Assembly: GCF_002111585.1 (NCBI RefSeq)
Contig: NZ_LUTP01000016.1
Span: 1 to 64,000, forward strand
DNA: 64,000 nt
Source: Lonsdalea iberica
GTDB lineage: Bacteria > Pseudomonadota > Gammaproteobacteria > Enterobacterales > Enterobacteriaceae
Direction: 5' to 3'
Under the pieces are notes generated by a model that searched no databases, was not told where the DNA came from, and saw nothing but the letters and a program-made list of their open reading frames with translations. The first letter of the stretch is position 1; every line of letters starts with the position of its first letter. Below are positions 49,818 to 61,568 of the stretch, in pieces. The position numbers were made by a program, and so were the translations under genes.

Positions 49818-50768
49818 ATGACAAATGCAAATCGCCCAGTTCTCAATCTTGATCTGGATCTGCTGAGAACGTTTGTCGCTGTCGCCGATTTGAATACTTT
49901 CGCGGCTGCGGCCGTAGCAGTATGCAGAACGCAATCTGCTGTTAGTCAGCAGATGCAGCGGCTGGAACAACTCATCGGTAAAGAGTTATTCGCCCGTCAC
50001 GGGAGAAATAAGCTGCTCACCGAACATGGGATCCAGTTTCTTGGTTATGCCAGAAAAATACTACAGTTCAATGATGAGGCCTGCGCCTCTTTAATGTTCA
50101 GCGACATTCAGGGTACGCTGACGATCGGTGCTTCCGACGATACCGCAGATACTATTCTGCCGTTTATCTTGCAGCGCGTGACGTCGGTTTTCCCTAAATT
50201 ATCGATTGAAGTCAGTATCAAACGCAGCCCTGAAATGATGGAAATGTTGCATCAGGGAAAAATTGATTTAGTTATCACCACGGAAAACAGTACCGAGTTT
50301 CCTAATGTATTGCTGCGTTCGTCACCGACGCTGTGGTATTGCTCGGCGGAATACCAGTTCCAACACGGCAGCCCTGTACCGCTTGTGGTATTGGACGAGC
50401 CTAGCCCTTTCCGCACGTTGGCGTTGGAAAAGCTGACCGAAGCTGGTATCCCCTGGAAGATTTCGTACGTGGCTTCCACGCTGTCGGCAGTTCGGGCGGC
50501 GGTAAAAGCGGGGCTTGGCATCACCGTGCGTTCCGTTGAAATGATGACGCCGGAACTGCGCGTGCTGGGGGAAGAAGAAGGTTTGCCGAAGTTGCCCGAC
50601 ACCCGTTACTACCTGTGTAAGAACCCACAGCAAAATAACGAGCTGAGCACGGCGATCTTCAGTGCTATCGAATCAGGTACGCGTTCTAATCTGCTTTCTG
50701 TGAATAGCGTTCCGGAAGGGGATATCCGCATTTCTCCCACGGACGTATCGTCGAAAGATATTCTCTGA
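49818..50768 (+). CDS. lrhA: LysR-family regulator LrhA (PecT/HexA type)
   Basis: A 316-residue LysR-type regulator. The N-terminal helix-turn-helix lies at about residues 12-71 ([21 protein letters not shown] ... [15 protein letters not shown]), followed by the periplasmic-binding-like effector domain. In E. coli LrhA represses flhDC; its Dickeya and Pectobacterium counterparts PecT and HexA repress exoenzymes and motility. The length equals that of PecT as I recall it. ATG 49818 has GAAGAA before it; an in-frame GTG at 49806 is less likely. It stands upstream of nuo, as in E. coli. Confidence 0.93.
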   Translation: MTNANRPVLNLDLDLLRTFVAVADLNTFAAAAVAVCRTQSAVSQQMQRLEQLIGKELFARHGRNKLLTEHGIQFLGYARKILQFNDEACASLMFSDIQGTLTIGASDDTADTILPFILQRVTSVFPKLSIEVSIKRSPEMMEMLHQGKIDLVITTENSTEFPNVLLRSSPTLWYCSAEYQFQHGSPVPLVVLDEPSPFRTLALEKLTEAGIPWKISYVASTLSAVRAAVKAGLGITVRSVEMMTPELRVLGEEEGLPKLPDTRYYLCKNPQQNNELSTAIFSAIESGTRSNLLSVNSVPEGDIRISPTDVSSKDIL

Positions 50769-51411
50769 CTTTTACAGCGCCTAGCGCTGAGCGGTATGCG
50801 TCAGTGTGAAATGTTATAAAAAACCGGCCGAATATTGACGATAGAGTGTGCGATTACCGCCACTCTGTCGTTTTTTTGTTTCTACCGCCGGAGTGCGTCT
50901 CTCTGCCTGCAATGCACTGTCCTGCTCATCCCTCTTACGCACTTCCCCGTTCCCACGTCTTCTCGTATCCGCACGGTTTGTCGTATTAACAACTGCTTAC
51001 CGAACGTACTTTTTTTAATAACTAAAACCGAAAAAACGTGTGGGAGATCAAAAAATACTTGCCTTAACCTTATTCATTAACCTGCATTCATGTTGAAATT
51101 GATATAGTCACTACAGAAATAGGGGCTTTTTCTTCGCATTGGTCCAAAACAACCAGGAGTAGCATTGATACGATTCAGTCTCTGCTATGTTTGTAAATGG
51201 TTAACAATGATGCGTGCATGTTAATTTACGCGCTGTTATTTTTATGAAGGTTAAGAAAAGGTTGCAAAAACAGGATGAGTATCCACATTTACCGCGCCTT
51301 AACCCTATAATTTGTGGTATTTTTATGGTTACAAATCCTTCCTTTTAATCGATGTGGCTATTAACTGCCGTAAAAAGAGCAGCTGCCCAAGCCACTTTTG
51401 ATGAGTAAGCA
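50769..51411. other. Long nuo upstream region
   Basis: About 640 bases between lrhA and nuoA. A CAGCGC-CTA-GCGCTG hairpin (50775-50789) follows lrhA without a T-run. The right half is AT-rich and should contain the nuo promoters; the E. coli counterpart is likewise long and bound by ArcA, NarL, Fis and IHF. I do not call individual sites. Confidence 0.5.
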
Positions 51412-51867
51412 ATGAGTATGTCAACTACTACTGAAGTCCTCGCCCACCACTGGGCATTTGCTTTATTTCTAATCGTTGCCGTGGGTCTCTGCGGTTTTAT
51501 GCTGTTGGGTGGCTTTCTGCTGGGGGGGCGATCCAAAGGTCGGGCCAAGAATACGCCCTATGAATCCGGTATCGATTCCGTAGGGTCAGCTCGACTGAGG
51601 CTGTCTGCAAAATTCTATCTTGTGGCGATGTTTTTCGTCATTTTCGATGTGGAAGCACTGTACCTGTATGCCTGGTCCGTCTCTATTCGGGAAAGCGGCT
51701 GGGTAGGTTTTATCGAAGCCACCATTTTCATATTGGTGCTGTTGGCCGGGCTGGTCTATCTGGTGCGTATTGGCGCGCTGGACTGGACGCCAAAGCGCTC
51801 CAAGCGGCAAGTCGTGAAGTCCGACATCGTCGTAAACCATTCCACCACCAATACTCATCAGCAGTAA
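51412..51867 (+). CDS. nuoA: NADH:ubiquinone oxidoreductase subunit A
   Basis: A 151-residue subunit (147 in E. coli) with three membrane helices. It starts [19 protein letters not shown] like E. coli NuoA and carries the conserved loop [21 protein letters not shown] that lies near the quinone site. It is the first gene of the operon and the start of the complex I membrane arm. Confidence 0.96.
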   Translation: MSMSTTTEVLAHHWAFALFLIVAVGLCGFMLLGGFLLGGRSKGRAKNTPYESGIDSVGSARLRLSAKFYLVAMFFVIFDVEALYLYAWSVSIRESGWVGFIEATIFILVLLAGLVYLVRIGALDWTPKRSKRQVVKSDIVVNHSTTNTHQQ

Positions 51868-51881
51868 TAGCGAGGCAATAA

Positions 51882-52556
51882 ATGGACTATACGCTCACCC
51901 GCATAGACCCCGACGGTGAGAACGACCGTTATCCGCTACAGAAGAAAGAGGTCGTCAGCGACCCGCTCGATCAGCACGTCAATAAAAGCGTGTTCATGGG
52001 AAATCTGGAGCAGACGCTGCAAAATATGGTCAACTGGGGACGCGGTAACTCCCTATGGCCCTTCAACTTTGGTCTTTCCTGCTGTTACGTGGAGATGGTG
52101 ACTTCCTTCACCGCCGTACACGACGTGGCGCGCTTCGGTTCTGAGGTGTTGCGCGCTTCTCCCCGCCAGGCTGATTTCATGGTCATCGCCGGAACACCCT
52201 TCCTGAAAATGGCCCCCGTCATTCAGCGTTTGTACGATCAGATGCTGGAACCGAAATGGGTTATCTCCATGGGCGCATGCGCCAACTCTGGCGGTATGTA
52301 TGACATCTACTCCGTGGTTCAAGGCGTCGACAAATTCCTTCCGGTGGATGTTTACATCCCAGGATGTCCGCCGCGACCGGAAGCATATATGCAGGCGCTG
52401 CTGCTGCTGAAAGAGTCTATCGGTAAAGAGCGTCGTCCGCTGTCATGGGTCGTTGGCGATCAGGGCGTGTACCGCGCCAACATGCAATCTGAACGTGAGC
52501 GTAAACGCGAAGAACGTATTGCGGTAACCCACCTGCGTTCCCCGGATGAAATTTGA
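51882..52556 (+). CDS. nuoB: NADH:ubiquinone oxidoreductase subunit B
   Basis: A 224-residue subunit (220 in E. coli) holding the terminal [4Fe-4S] cluster N2. Cluster ligands are visible as the adjacent Cys67-Cys68 (GLSCCYVEM), Cys133 (GACANSGG) and Cys162 (GCPPRPEA). It passes electrons to quinone at the interface with NuoCD. Confidence 0.97.
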   Translation: MDYTLTRIDPDGENDRYPLQKKEVVSDPLDQHVNKSVFMGNLEQTLQNMVNWGRGNSLWPFNFGLSCCYVEMVTSFTAVHDVARFGSEVLRASPRQADFMVIAGTPFLKMAPVIQRLYDQMLEPKWVISMGACANSGGMYDIYSVVQGVDKFLPVDVYIPGCPPRPEAYMQALLLLKESIGKERRPLSWVVGDQGVYRANMQSERERKREERIAVTHLRSPDEI

Positions 52557-52656
52557 CCTGTGAATGATAGGCCGTGATGGCTGCGTAAAATCAACATAAC
52601 AGCGCGCCGCCATCATCAGTCACGGAAATAACACATTTAATGTGGTGACATTACTT

Positions 52657-54456
52657 ATGACAGATTTAACGACACACGACGCCGTTCTGCCCGCATGGCA
52701 AACCCGCGATCATCTGGATGATCCGGTCGTTGGCGAGCTATGGAACCGTTTCGGTCAGGACGCGTTTACCGTTCAGGCCACGCGGACGGGGATGCCGGTA
52801 GTTTGGGTCAAACGTGAGCAATTACTTGACGTCGTCGACTTCCTGAAAAAACAACCGAAACCTTATGTCATGCTGATGGACCTGCATGGCATGGATGAAC
52901 GTCTGCGTACGCACCGCGAGGGGCTACCCGCCGCAGACTTCTCCGTCTTTTATCTGCTGACTTCCCTGGAGCGAAACAGCGACATCATGCTGAAAGTGGC
53001 GCTGGCGGAGAACGACCTGTTCCTGCCGACGATGACGCCTCTGTTCCCCAACGCTAACTGGTATGAGCGTGAAGTGTGGGATATGTTCGGCATTACCTTC
53101 AATGGTCACCCGCACCTGACTCGCATCATGATGCCGCAGACGTGGGAAGGCCACCCGCTGCGCAAAGACTTCCCGGCGCGCGCAACCGAATTCGACCCCT
53201 TCGTGCTGACCAAACAGCGTGAAGATCTGGAAATGGAGTCGCTGACCTTCAAGCCTGAAGAGTGGGGCATGAAACGTGGGACGGAAAATGAAGACTTCAT
53301 GTTCCTGAACATGGGGCCGAACCATCCCTCGTCACACGGTGCGTTCCGTCTGATCTTGCAGTTGGATGGCGAAGAAATCGTCGACTGTATCCCAGATGTC
53401 GGCTATCACCATCGCGGCGCGGAAAAGATGGGCGAGCGCCAGTCTTGGCACAGCTACATTCCTTACACTGACCGTATTGAATATCTCGGCGGCTGCGTCA
53501 ACGAAATGCCTTACGTGCTAGCGGTCGAAAAGCTGGCGGGCATTAAAGTGCCGGAGCGTGTTGAGACTATCCGCGTGATGTTGTCTGAACTGTTCCGCAT
53601 CAACAGCCATCTGCTCTATATCAGTACCTTTATTCAGGACGTCGGCGCGATGACGCCGGTCTTCTTCGCGTTTACCGATCGCCAGAAAATCTATGATCTG
53701 GTCGAAGCGATCACCGGTTTCCGCATGCACCCCGCCTGGTTCCGTATCGGCGGCGTAGCACATGACCTGCCGCGCGGTTGGGATCGACTGCTGCGTGAAT
53801 TCCTGGACTGGATGCCTGCTCGACTGGACACCTATGTCAAAGCGGCATTGCAAAACACCATTTTGAAAGGCCGTTCTCAGGGGGTCGCCGCCTACAACGC
53901 CAAAGAGGCGCTGGAGTGGGGCGTCACCGGCGCGGGCTTGCGCGCGACGGGCATTCCGTTCGACGTGCGTAAATGGCGTCCTTACTCCGGCTATGAAAAC
54001 TTCGATTTCGAGGTGCCGGTCGGCGATGGCATCAGCGACAGCTACACCCGCGTGATGTTGAAAGTGGAAGAGCTACGCCAGAGTCTGCGCATCCTCGAAC
54101 AGTGTCTGAACAACATGCCTGAAGGGCCGTTCAAGGCCGACCATCCGCTGACGACGCCGCCGCCGAAAGAGCGCACGCTGCAGCATATCGAAACGATGAT
54201 CAACCACTTCCTGCAGGTGTCCTGGGGACCGGTTATGCCGGCCAACGAATCGTTCCAGATGATCGAAGGCACCAAGGGGATCAACAGTTACTACCTGACC
54301 AGCGATGGCAGCACTATGAGCTACCGCACGCGCATTCGCACGCCGAGCTTTGCTCATTTGCAGCAGATTCCATCGGTCATCCGTGGATGCCTGGTATCCG
54401 ACCTGATCGTATACCTCGGCAGTATTGATTTCGTCATGTCAGATGTGGACCGCTAA
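52657..54456 (+). CDS. nuoC: NADH:ubiquinone oxidoreductase fused subunit CD
   Basis: A 599-residue fusion of the 30-kDa (NuoC, about residues 1-190) and 49-kDa (NuoD, about 205-599) subunits, as in other enterobacteria (nuoCD). Signatures are ERETWDLFG-type [10 protein letters not shown] in the C part and [13 protein letters not shown] and the C-terminal [10 protein letters not shown] in the D part. The D part forms the quinone pocket with NuoB. ATG 52657 is preferred over an upstream GTG at 52642. Confidence 0.96.
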   Translation: MTDLTTHDAVLPAWQTRDHLDDPVVGELWNRFGQDAFTVQATRTGMPVVWVKREQLLDVVDFLKKQPKPYVMLMDLHGMDERLRTHREGLPAADFSVFYLLTSLERNSDIMLKVALAENDLFLPTMTPLFPNANWYEREVWDMFGITFNGHPHLTRIMMPQTWEGHPLRKDFPARATEFDPFVLTKQREDLEMESLTFKPEEWGMKRGTENEDFMFLNMGPNHPSSHGAFRLILQLDGEEIVDCIPDVGYHHRGAEKMGERQSWHSYIPYTDRIEYLGGCVNEMPYVLAVEKLAGIKVPERVETIRVMLSELFRINSHLLYISTFIQDVGAMTPVFFAFTDRQKIYDLVEAITGFRMHPAWFRIGGVAHDLPRGWDRLLREFLDWMPARLDTYVKAALQNTILKGRSQGVAAYNAKEALEWGVTGAGLRATGIPFDVRKWRPYSGYENFDFEVPVGDGISDSYTRVMLKVEELRQSLRILEQCLNNMPEGPFKADHPLTTPPPKERTLQHIETMINHFLQVSWGPVMPANESFQMIEGTKGINSYYLTSDGSTMSYRTRIRTPSFAHLQQIPSVIRGCLVSDLIVYLGSIDFVMSDVDR

Positions 54457-54458
54457 TT

Positions 54459-54989
54459 ATGCACGATCATAACAACACTCAACCTTCTCCAGATGCTCAG
54501 GGCGCGGATGTGCAAGATGTGTTCGTGCTTAGCGACGCAGAGCGTGACGCTATCGAGCATGAAAAACATCATTACGAAGATGCCCGCGCGGCGTCGATTG
54601 AAGCGCTCAAAATTGTACAGAAACAGCGCGGCTGGGTGCCGGACGGCGCCATCTATGCGATTGCTGAGATTCTGGACATTCCGGCCAGCGATGTCGAAGG
54701 CGTCGCCACCTTCTATAGCCAGATCTTCCGTCAGCCCGTAGGGCGTCACGTCATTCGCTACTGCGACAGCGTCGTGTGCTACATCAACGGTTTCCAGGGC
54801 GTGCGCGCCGCGCTCGAGAAAAAGCTGAACATTCAGCCGGGTCAGACCACGTTCGACGGCCGCTTCACGCTGCTGCCGACCTGCTGTCTGGGTAACTGTG
54901 ACAAGGGGCCTTCGATGATGATCGACGAAGACACTCACAGCCACGTCAAGCCTGACGATATCGATTCATTACTGGAGCAGTATCAATGA
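54459..54989 (+). CDS. nuoE: NADH:ubiquinone oxidoreductase subunit E
   Basis: A 176-residue thioredoxin-fold subunit (166 in E. coli) with the [2Fe-2S] cluster N1a. Ligand cysteines are in CDSVVC and CCLGNCD. It begins three bases after nuoCD and its TGA overlaps the nuoF ATG. The N-terminus is slightly longer than in E. coli. Confidence 0.95.
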   Translation: MHDHNNTQPSPDAQGADVQDVFVLSDAERDAIEHEKHHYEDARAASIEALKIVQKQRGWVPDGAIYAIAEILDIPASDVEGVATFYSQIFRQPVGRHVIRYCDSVVCYINGFQGVRAALEKKLNIQPGQTTFDGRFTLLPTCCLGNCDKGPSMMIDEDTHSHVKPDDIDSLLEQYQ

Positions 54990-56335
54990 CTAAAAACATT
55001 GCTCTCACTGCCGAACAGCATCCTCTCACCTGGCGTCTGCGTGACGACAAACAGCCGGTGTGGCTGGATGAGTACCGCAGTAAGAATGGCTACGCCGGCG
55101 CGCAAAAAGCCCTCACCGGTATCGCTCAGAGCGACGTGGTGACGCTGGTCAAAGATGCGGGTCTGCGTGGGCGCGGCGGGGCGGGGTTCTCTACCGGGCT
55201 CAAGTGGAGCCTGATGCCGAAAGACGAAAGCATGAACATCCGCTATCTGCTATGTAACGCGGATGAGATGGAACCCGGCACCTATAAAGACCGGCTTCTG
55301 ATGGAGCAGCTGCCCCATCTGCTGGTAGAAGGCATGCTGATTGGCGCTTATGCGCTGAAGTCCTATCGCGGCTATATCTTCCTGCGCGGCGAATATGTAC
55401 AGGCGGCGGCTAACCTGCGCCGGGCGATTGAAGAAGCCAAAGACGCTGGCCTGCTGGGCAAAAATATTTTGGGCAGCGGTTTCGACTTCGAACTGTTCGT
55501 TCATACCGGCGCCGGACGTTATATCTGCGGTGAAGAAACCGCGCTGATTAACTCGCTGGAAGGCCGACGCGCCAATCCGCGCTCCAAGCCGCCTTTCCCG
55601 GCGTCCGCGGGTGTGTGGGGCAAGCCGACCTGCGTTAACAATGTCGAAACTTTATGCAACGTGCCGGCCATCATTGAGCACGGCGTGGAGTGGTATCAGG
55701 GGCTGTCGGCGGGCAAGAGTAAAGATGCCGGCACCAAGCTGATGGGCTTTTCTGGTCGGGTGAAAAATCCGGGGTTGTGGGAGCTGCCATTTGGTACGAC
55801 CGCGCGTGAAATCCTGGAGGATTATGCGGGCGGTATGCGCGATGGGCTGACGCTGAAAGCCTGGCAGCCGGGCGGCGCAGGAACCGACTTCCTGACTGGC
55901 GATCACCTTGACCTGCCGATGGATTTCGAAAGCATCGCCAAAGCGGGAAGTCGTCTGGGCACCGGGCTGGCGATGGCGGTGGACAACGAGATCAACATGG
56001 TCGGTTTGACGCGCAATTTGGAAGAGTTTTTCGCACGCGAGTCCTGCGGTTGGTGTACGCCGTGCCGCGATGGTTTGCCGTGGAGCGTGAAGCTGCTGCG
56101 CGCGTTGGAAGCCGGGCAGGGGCAGCCGGGCGATATCGAAACGCTGGAGCAGCTGTGCCGCTTCCTGTCGCCGGGACACACCTTCTGCGCCCATGCGCCG
56201 GGGGCCGTCGAGCCGCTACAGAGCGCAATAAAATATTTTCGGCATGAGTTTGAGGCGGGTATCGCCGAGCAGACTATCAGCAATACAAAAGCGATAGGCG
56301 GGATTCAACCGAACCTGCTGAAACAGCGCTGGTAA
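54986..56335 (+). CDS. nuoF: NADH:ubiquinone oxidoreductase subunit F
   Basis: A 449-residue subunit (445 in E. coli) that binds NADH and FMN and holds cluster N3. The glycine-rich NADH-binding region [19 protein letters not shown] region [19 protein letters not shown] and cluster ligands [10 protein letters not shown] are conserved. It overlaps nuoE by four bases and is followed by a 110-base gap before nuoG. Confidence 0.96.
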   Translation: MTKNIALTAEQHPLTWRLRDDKQPVWLDEYRSKNGYAGAQKALTGIAQSDVVTLVKDAGLRGRGGAGFSTGLKWSLMPKDESMNIRYLLCNADEMEPGTYKDRLLMEQLPHLLVEGMLIGAYALKSYRGYIFLRGEYVQAAANLRRAIEEAKDAGLLGKNILGSGFDFELFVHTGAGRYICGEETALINSLEGRRANPRSKPPFPASAGVWGKPTCVNNVETLCNVPAIIEHGVEWYQGLSAGKSKDAGTKLMGFSGRVKNPGLWELPFGTTAREILEDYAGGMRDGLTLKAWQPGGAGTDFLTGDHLDLPMDFESIAKAGSRLGTGLAMAVDNEINMVGLTRNLEEFFARESCGWCTPCRDGLPWSVKLLRALEAGQGQPGDIETLEQLCRFLSPGHTFCAHAPGAVEPLQSAIKYFRHEFEAGIAEQTISNTKAIGGIQPNLLKQRW

Positions 56336-56409
56336 GCAATGGCCGAGTCGCAGATGCGATGTTTCGCACCGACGTAAGCGATTCTTCATCTGATAGACAG
56401 AATTTTTGA

Positions 56410-56438
56410 TTAGCGCCTGCTTAAGACGCAGGCCTTTA
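56410..56438 (+). terminator. Hairpin in the nuoF-nuoG gap (possible attenuator)
   Basis: GCCTGC (56414-56419) pairs with GCAGGC (56427-56432) around TTAAGAC and is followed by CTTTATG. It could modulate expression or mRNA stability inside the nuo operon; a terminator role is uncertain because the T-run is short. Confidence 0.4.
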
Positions 56439-56445
56439 TGGAAGC

Positions 56446-59179
56446 ATGCTGACTATGGCAACGATTCATGTAGACGGCAAAGAATATGATGTGAACGGAG
56501 CGGACAACCTTCTTGAGGCATGTCTCACTCTGGGCCTTGATATTCCTTACTTTTGCTGGCATCCAGCGCTGGGTAGCGTTGGATCATGCCGCCTGTGCGC
56601 GGTCAAGCAATACCAGAACGCGGAAGATACGCGCGGTCGCCTGGTCATGTCCTGTATGACGCCCGCCGCGGACGGCACCTTCATCGCGATTGACGATGAG
56701 GAAGCCAAATTGTTCCGCAAAAGCGTCGTTGAGTGGCTGATGACCAACCATCCCCATGATTGTCCGGTTTGTGAAGAGGGCGGCAACTGCCACCTGCAGG
56801 ACATGACGGTGATGACCGGGCACAACACCCGCCGCTATCGTTTCACCAAACGTACCCATCATAATCAGGATCTCGGGCCGTTCATCTCTCACGAAATGAA
56901 CCGCTGCATCGCCTGTTACCGCTGCGTCCGTTATTACAAAGATTACGCGGACGGCAAAGACTTGGGTGTTTACGGCGCGCACGACAACGTCTACTTCGGT
57001 CGTCCCGAAGACGGCGTGCTCGAAAGCGAATTCTCCGGCAACCTGGTGGAAGTTTGCCCGACCGGCGTCTTCACCGACAAAACCCATTCCGAACGCTACA
57101 ACCGTAAGTGGGACATGCAGTTTGCGCCCAGCGTTTGCCAGCAGTGCAGCGTGGGCTGCAACACCAGTCCGGGCGAGCGTTATGGCGAACTGCGCCGTAT
57201 CGAAAACCGTTTCAACGGCAGCGTGAACCACTATTTCCTGTGCGACCGCGGCCGTTTCGGCTACGGCTACGTTAACCTGAAAGACCGCCCTCGCAGCTCA
57301 GCAGCGTCTTGGCAACGAATGGACGACGCAGAACGCTGAACAGGCGGTGCAGAGCGCGGCCCATCTCTTGCGCGAGTCGAAACAGATCATCGGCATCGGC
57401 TCTCCGCGCGCCAGTATCGAAAGCAACTTTGCGCTGCGTGAACTGGTCGGCGCAGACAACTTCTACAGCGGCATTGCCCAGAGCGAACAGAGCCGCGTTC
57501 AGCTGATGCTGAAAGTGCTGAAAGAGAGCGGGGTTCATACTCCAGCGCTGCGCGAGATCGAAAGTTACGATGCCGTGCTGGTGCTAGGCGAAGATTTAAC
57601 GCAGACCGGCGCGCGTATCGCGCTCGCAGTGCGCCAGGCGGTCAAGGGGAAAGCGCGCGAAATGGCCGCCGCGCAGAAAGTGGCGGACTGGCAAATCGCC
57701 GCCATCATGAATATCGGTCAGCACGCCAAACATCCGCTCTTCGTAACGAACGTCGACAGCACCCGGCTGGACGACGTGGCCGCGTGGAGCTATCACGCTC
57801 CGGTCGTTGAGCAGGCGCGTCTGGGCTTCGCCATCGCCCACGCGTTGGATGATGCCGCACCGGCCGTGACCGATTTGGCGGGCGACCTCGAACCCAAACT
57901 GGATGTCATCGTTCAGGCTTTGGCGGGCGCGAAAAAGCCGCTGATCGTCACCGGCACGAATGCGGGCAGCGAAGAGATTATCGCCGCGGCGGCCAACGTC
58001 GCCAAAGCATTGAAGGGGCGGGGTGCGGATGTCGGTATAACGTTCGTCGCCAGCAGCGCCAACAGCATGGGGCTGGGCATGATCGGCGGCAGCTCGCTGG
58101 ACGAGGCGCTCTCCCGACTGGAGTCCGGCGAAGCGGATAGCGTCGTGGTGCTCGAAAACGATCTGTATCGACATGCGCCGACAAAGCGCATTGATGCGGT
58201 GCTGGATAACGTGGCCAACCTGATTGTGGTGGACCACCAACGCACCAGCGTCATGGATAAGGCCAATCTGATTTTATCGGCGGCCAGCTTTGCGGAGAGC
58301 GACGGCACGCTGATCAATCAGGAAGGTCGCGCGCAGCGCTTCTTCCAGGTTTACGATCCCGCCTACTACGACAACGCCACGGTGATGCTGGAAAGCTGGC
58401 GCTGGTTGCATGCGGTCAAAGCCCGTATGGCCAGCCGCGATGCTGACTGGACGCAGCTCGACCACGTAGTCGATGCGTGTGCCGCCGCGCTGCCGCAGTT
58501 AGCGGCCATCAAGGACGCCGCGCCGGACGCCTCTTTCCGCATTCGCGGTCAGAAGCTGGCGCGAGAACCGCATCGTTACAGCGGCCGCACCGCCATGCGC
58601 GCCAACATCGACGTGAGCGAACCGCGCCAGCCGCAGGATCAGGACACGATGTTCACTTTCTCCATGGAAGGGAACAACAGTCCTGAGGCCCAAAGCCGTC
58701 AGGTCGCATTTGCCTGGGCGCCGGGCTGGAACTCCCCGCAGGCGTGGAACAAGTTCCAGGATGAAGTCGGCGGCCATCTGCGCCACGGCGATCCGGGCGT
58801 CAGGCTAATCGAAGCGGGCGAGGGCGCGCTGGACTACTTCAACCAGATCCCGACGCCGTTTGCGGCACAGACGGGCCAATGGCAGGTAGCGCCTTACTAT
58901 CATCTGTTCGGCAGCGAAGAAATGTCGCAGCGCGCTGACGTCATCCAGCAACGGATGCCACAGCCTTACGCGATGGTGAACCCGGCAGATGCGGCCCAGT
59001 TGGGCGTCAATCCGGGCGTGCTGCTGGAGATTGTCTGTGGTGGACAGACCTTGCGTCTGCCGGTACAGGTCAGCGCAGAGTTACGTCAGGGACAGGTAGG
59101 GTTGCCGCTGGGCTTCCCGGGCATCGCCCCGGTTCTGGCGGGCGCGACCGTTGAAACAATGCGGGAGGCGGCACAATGA
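56446..59179 (+). pseudogene. nuoG: NADH:ubiquinone oxidoreductase subunit G, frameshifted
   Basis: The first 280 or so codons match E. coli NuoG: [2Fe-2S] and [4Fe-4S] ligands in CWHP...[36 protein letters not shown] and CQQCSVGC. After NLKDRPR (57291) the frame runs to a TGA at 57337-57339. The next frame carries [17 protein letters not shown] and the rest of the molybdopterin-like domain to 59179. A two-base loss near 57291-57305 fits best: repair gives 908 residues counted from MATIHV, as in E. coli. NuoG links NuoEF to the rest of the arm, so a true break should abolish complex I. ATG 56446 has GGA upstream; ATG 56455 is the E. coli-like start. Confidence 0.92.
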
Positions 59180-60153
59180 GTTGGTTTACACCGGAAGTGG
59201 TGGATATTTTGATCGCCGTCCTCAAGGCGATCGTGATCCTGCTGGTCGTCGTGACCTGCGGTGCCTTTATGAGTATGGGCGAACGCCGCCTGCTGGGCTT
59301 GTTCCAGGGACGTTACGGGCCGAACCGAGTGGGGTGGGGCGGCTCGTTGCAGCTGGTGTCGGACATGCTGAAGATGTTCTTCAAGGAGGACTGGCTGCCG
59401 CCGTTCGCCGACCGGGTTATCTTCACGCTGGCGCCGATGATCGCGTTTACATCGCTGCTGCTGTCGTTTTCCATCGTGCCGATCACCCCGACCTGGGGCG
59501 TGTCCGACCTGAATATTGGTTTGCTGTTCTTCCTGATGATGGCCGGTCTGGCGGTGTACGCCGTACTGTTCGCCGGATGGTCCAGCAACAACAAATACTC
59601 GCTGCTGGGGGCCGTGCGCGCCTCTGCTCAGACGCTCAGCTATGAGGTGTTCCTGGGACTGTCGCTGATGGGCGTGGTAGCGCAAGCCGGTTCATTCAAC
59701 ATGCGCGACATCGTCGAGAGCCAGACGCATATTTGGAACGTCATCCCGCAGTTCTTCGGTTTCGTGACTTTCGCTATCGCCGGCGTGGCGGTGTGTCACC
59801 GTCACCCGTTCGACCAACCCGAAGCGGAGCAGGAACTGGCCGACGGCTACCACATCGAATACTCCGGGATGAAATTCGGTCTATTCTTCGTCGGGGAGTA
59901 CATCGGCATCGTCACCGTCTCGGCGCTGATCGTGACGCTGTTCTTCGGCGGCTGGCACGGACCTTTCCTGCCCCCCATCGTGTGGTTTGCACTTAAAACG
60001 GCCTTCTTCATGATGATGTTCATCCTGATCCGTGCTGCATTGCCCCGTCCGCGTTATGACCAGGTGATGGCTTTCGGCTGGAAGATTTGTCTGCCGTTGA
60101 CGCTGCTTAACCTGTTGGCGACCGCCGCGGTCATTTTGTACAACGCTCAATAA
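59176..60153 (+). CDS. nuoH: NADH:ubiquinone oxidoreductase subunit H
   Basis: A 325-residue membrane subunit, the same length as in E. coli, with about eight helices. It joins the membrane arm to the quinone site. Conserved blocks are [20 protein letters not shown] and [20 protein letters not shown]. It overlaps the nuoG stop by four bases. Confidence 0.97.
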   Translation: MSWFTPEVVDILIAVLKAIVILLVVVTCGAFMSMGERRLLGLFQGRYGPNRVGWGGSLQLVSDMLKMFFKEDWLPPFADRVIFTLAPMIAFTSLLLSFSIVPITPTWGVSDLNIGLLFFLMMAGLAVYAVLFAGWSSNNKYSLLGAVRASAQTLSYEVFLGLSLMGVVAQAGSFNMRDIVESQTHIWNVIPQFFGFVTFAIAGVAVCHRHPFDQPEAEQELADGYHIEYSGMKFGLFFVGEYIGIVTVSALIVTLFFGGWHGPFLPPIVWFALKTAFFMMMFILIRAALPRPRYDQVMAFGWKICLPLTLLNLLATAAVILYNAQ

Positions 60154-60167
60154 GGGGTGAATAAACC

Positions 60168-60710
60168 ATGACACTGAAAGAACTCTTGGTGGGTTTTGGC
60201 ACCCAGGTACGCAGCATTTGCATGGTGGGGTCCAACGCGTTCAAAAAACGCGAAACCCGCATGTATCCTGAGGAGCCGGTGAATCCGCCGCCCCGTTACC
60301 GCGGCCGTATCGTCCTGACGCGCGACCCCGACGGCGACGAACGCTGCGTGGCCTGCAACCTGTGCGCGGTGGCCTGTCCGGTCGGCTGCATCTCGCTGCA
60401 GAAAGCGGAAACGAAAGACGGGCGGTGGTATCCGGAATTCTTCCGCATTAACTTCTCACGCTGCATCTTTTGCGGCATGTGCGAAGAAGCCTGTCCGACG
60501 ACAGCCATCCAGCTGACGCCCGATTTCGAGATGGGTGAATTCAAACGCCAGGATTTGGTGTACGAAAAAGAAGATCTGCTGATCTCGGGGCCGGGTAAAT
60601 ATCCGGAATATAACTTCTACCGGATGGCCGGCATGGCGATCGATGGGAAAGACAAAGGCGAAGCCGAAAACGAAGCCAAACCCATTGACGTCAAAGGTCT
60701 GCTGCCTTAA
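60168..60710 (+). CDS. nuoI: NADH:ubiquinone oxidoreductase subunit I
   Basis: A 180-residue ferredoxin-like subunit, the same length as in E. coli. It has two complete CxxCxxCxxxCP motifs ([12 protein letters not shown] and [12 protein letters not shown]) for clusters N6a and N6b. It carries electrons from NuoG to NuoB. Confidence 0.97.
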   Translation: MTLKELLVGFGTQVRSICMVGSNAFKKRETRMYPEEPVNPPPRYRGRIVLTRDPDGDERCVACNLCAVACPVGCISLQKAETKDGRWYPEFFRINFSRCIFCGMCEEACPTTAIQLTPDFEMGEFKRQDLVYEKEDLLISGPGKYPEYNFYRMAGMAIDGKDKGEAENEAKPIDVKGLLP

Positions 60711-60720
60711 GGAGCCAAGC

Positions 60721-61269
60721 ATGGAATTCGCTTTTTATGCGGCTGCGTTGATTGCGGTACTGGCAACATTGCGTGTCATTACCCATACCAACCCAGTGCA
60801 TGCACTACTTTATTTAATCGTGTCTCTTCTGGCCATCGCCTGCGTCTTCTTCTCGCTGGGCGCCTATTTTGCGGGCGCGCTTGAGATTATCGTCTATGCC
60901 GGCGCCATTATGGTGTTGTTCGTCTTCGTCGTGATGATGCTGAACCTTGGCAGCGCCGTGGCTGAGCAGGAAAAACAGTGGCTAAGGCCAGGCGTCTGGA
61001 TCGGCCCCGGCATTTTGTCTCTGCTGCTGCTGGCGGTCATCATCAAAGGCATCTACAGCGTGAGCGGCGAAGGTATTCAGGGCAGCGTAATTGACGCCAA
61101 AGCGGTCGGCATCACGCTGTTTGGGCCTTATGTACTGGCGGTAGAGTTAGCCTCTATGCTGCTGCTGGCCGGATTGGTTGTCGCCTTCCACGTCGGCCGT
61201 GAAGACAGGCTCGACGGTGTTGCGGACGTCAACGCCGCCGACAAGAAAACAACGGAGGGACGGGCATGA
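60721..61269 (+). CDS. nuoJ: NADH:ubiquinone oxidoreductase subunit J
   Basis: A 182-residue, five-helix membrane subunit (184 in E. coli). The pi-bulge helix region [20 protein letters not shown] is conserved. ATG 60721 follows AAGGAG; the end overlaps nuoK by four bases. Confidence 0.96.
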   Translation: MEFAFYAAALIAVLATLRVITHTNPVHALLYLIVSLLAIACVFFSLGAYFAGALEIIVYAGAIMVLFVFVVMMLNLGSAVAEQEKQWLRPGVWIGPGILSLLLLAVIIKGIYSVSGEGIQGSVIDAKAVGITLFGPYVLAVELASMLLLAGLVVAFHVGREDRLDGVADVNAADKKTTEGRA

Positions 61270-61568
61270 TTCCCCTACAACACGGCTTGCTGCTGGCGGC
61301 CATTCTTTTTGTGCTGGGCCTGACCGGGCTGATTATTCGGCGCAACCTACTGTTCATGCTGATCAGTCTGGAAATCATGATCAATTCGGCCGCATTGGCG
61401 TTTGTGGTGGCCGGTAGCTATTGGGGTCACCCGGACGGTCAGGTGATGTACATTCTGGCGATCACGCTGGCCGCCGCTGAAGCCAGTATCGGCCTTGCTC
61501 TGCTGCTGCAGTTGTATCGTCGCCGTCAGACCCTGGATATTGATACTGTCAGTGAGATGCGCGGATGA
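61266..61568 (+). CDS. nuoK: NADH:ubiquinone oxidoreductase subunit K
   Basis: A 100-residue, three-helix subunit, the same length as in E. coli. Two buried membrane glutamates needed for proton transfer are in [11 protein letters not shown] and [13 protein letters not shown]. It overlaps both nuoJ and nuoL by four bases. Confidence 0.97.
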   Translation: MIPLQHGLLLAAILFVLGLTGLIIRRNLLFMLISLEIMINSAALAFVVAGSYWGHPDGQVMYILAITLAAAEASIGLALLLQLYRRRQTLDIDTVSEMRG

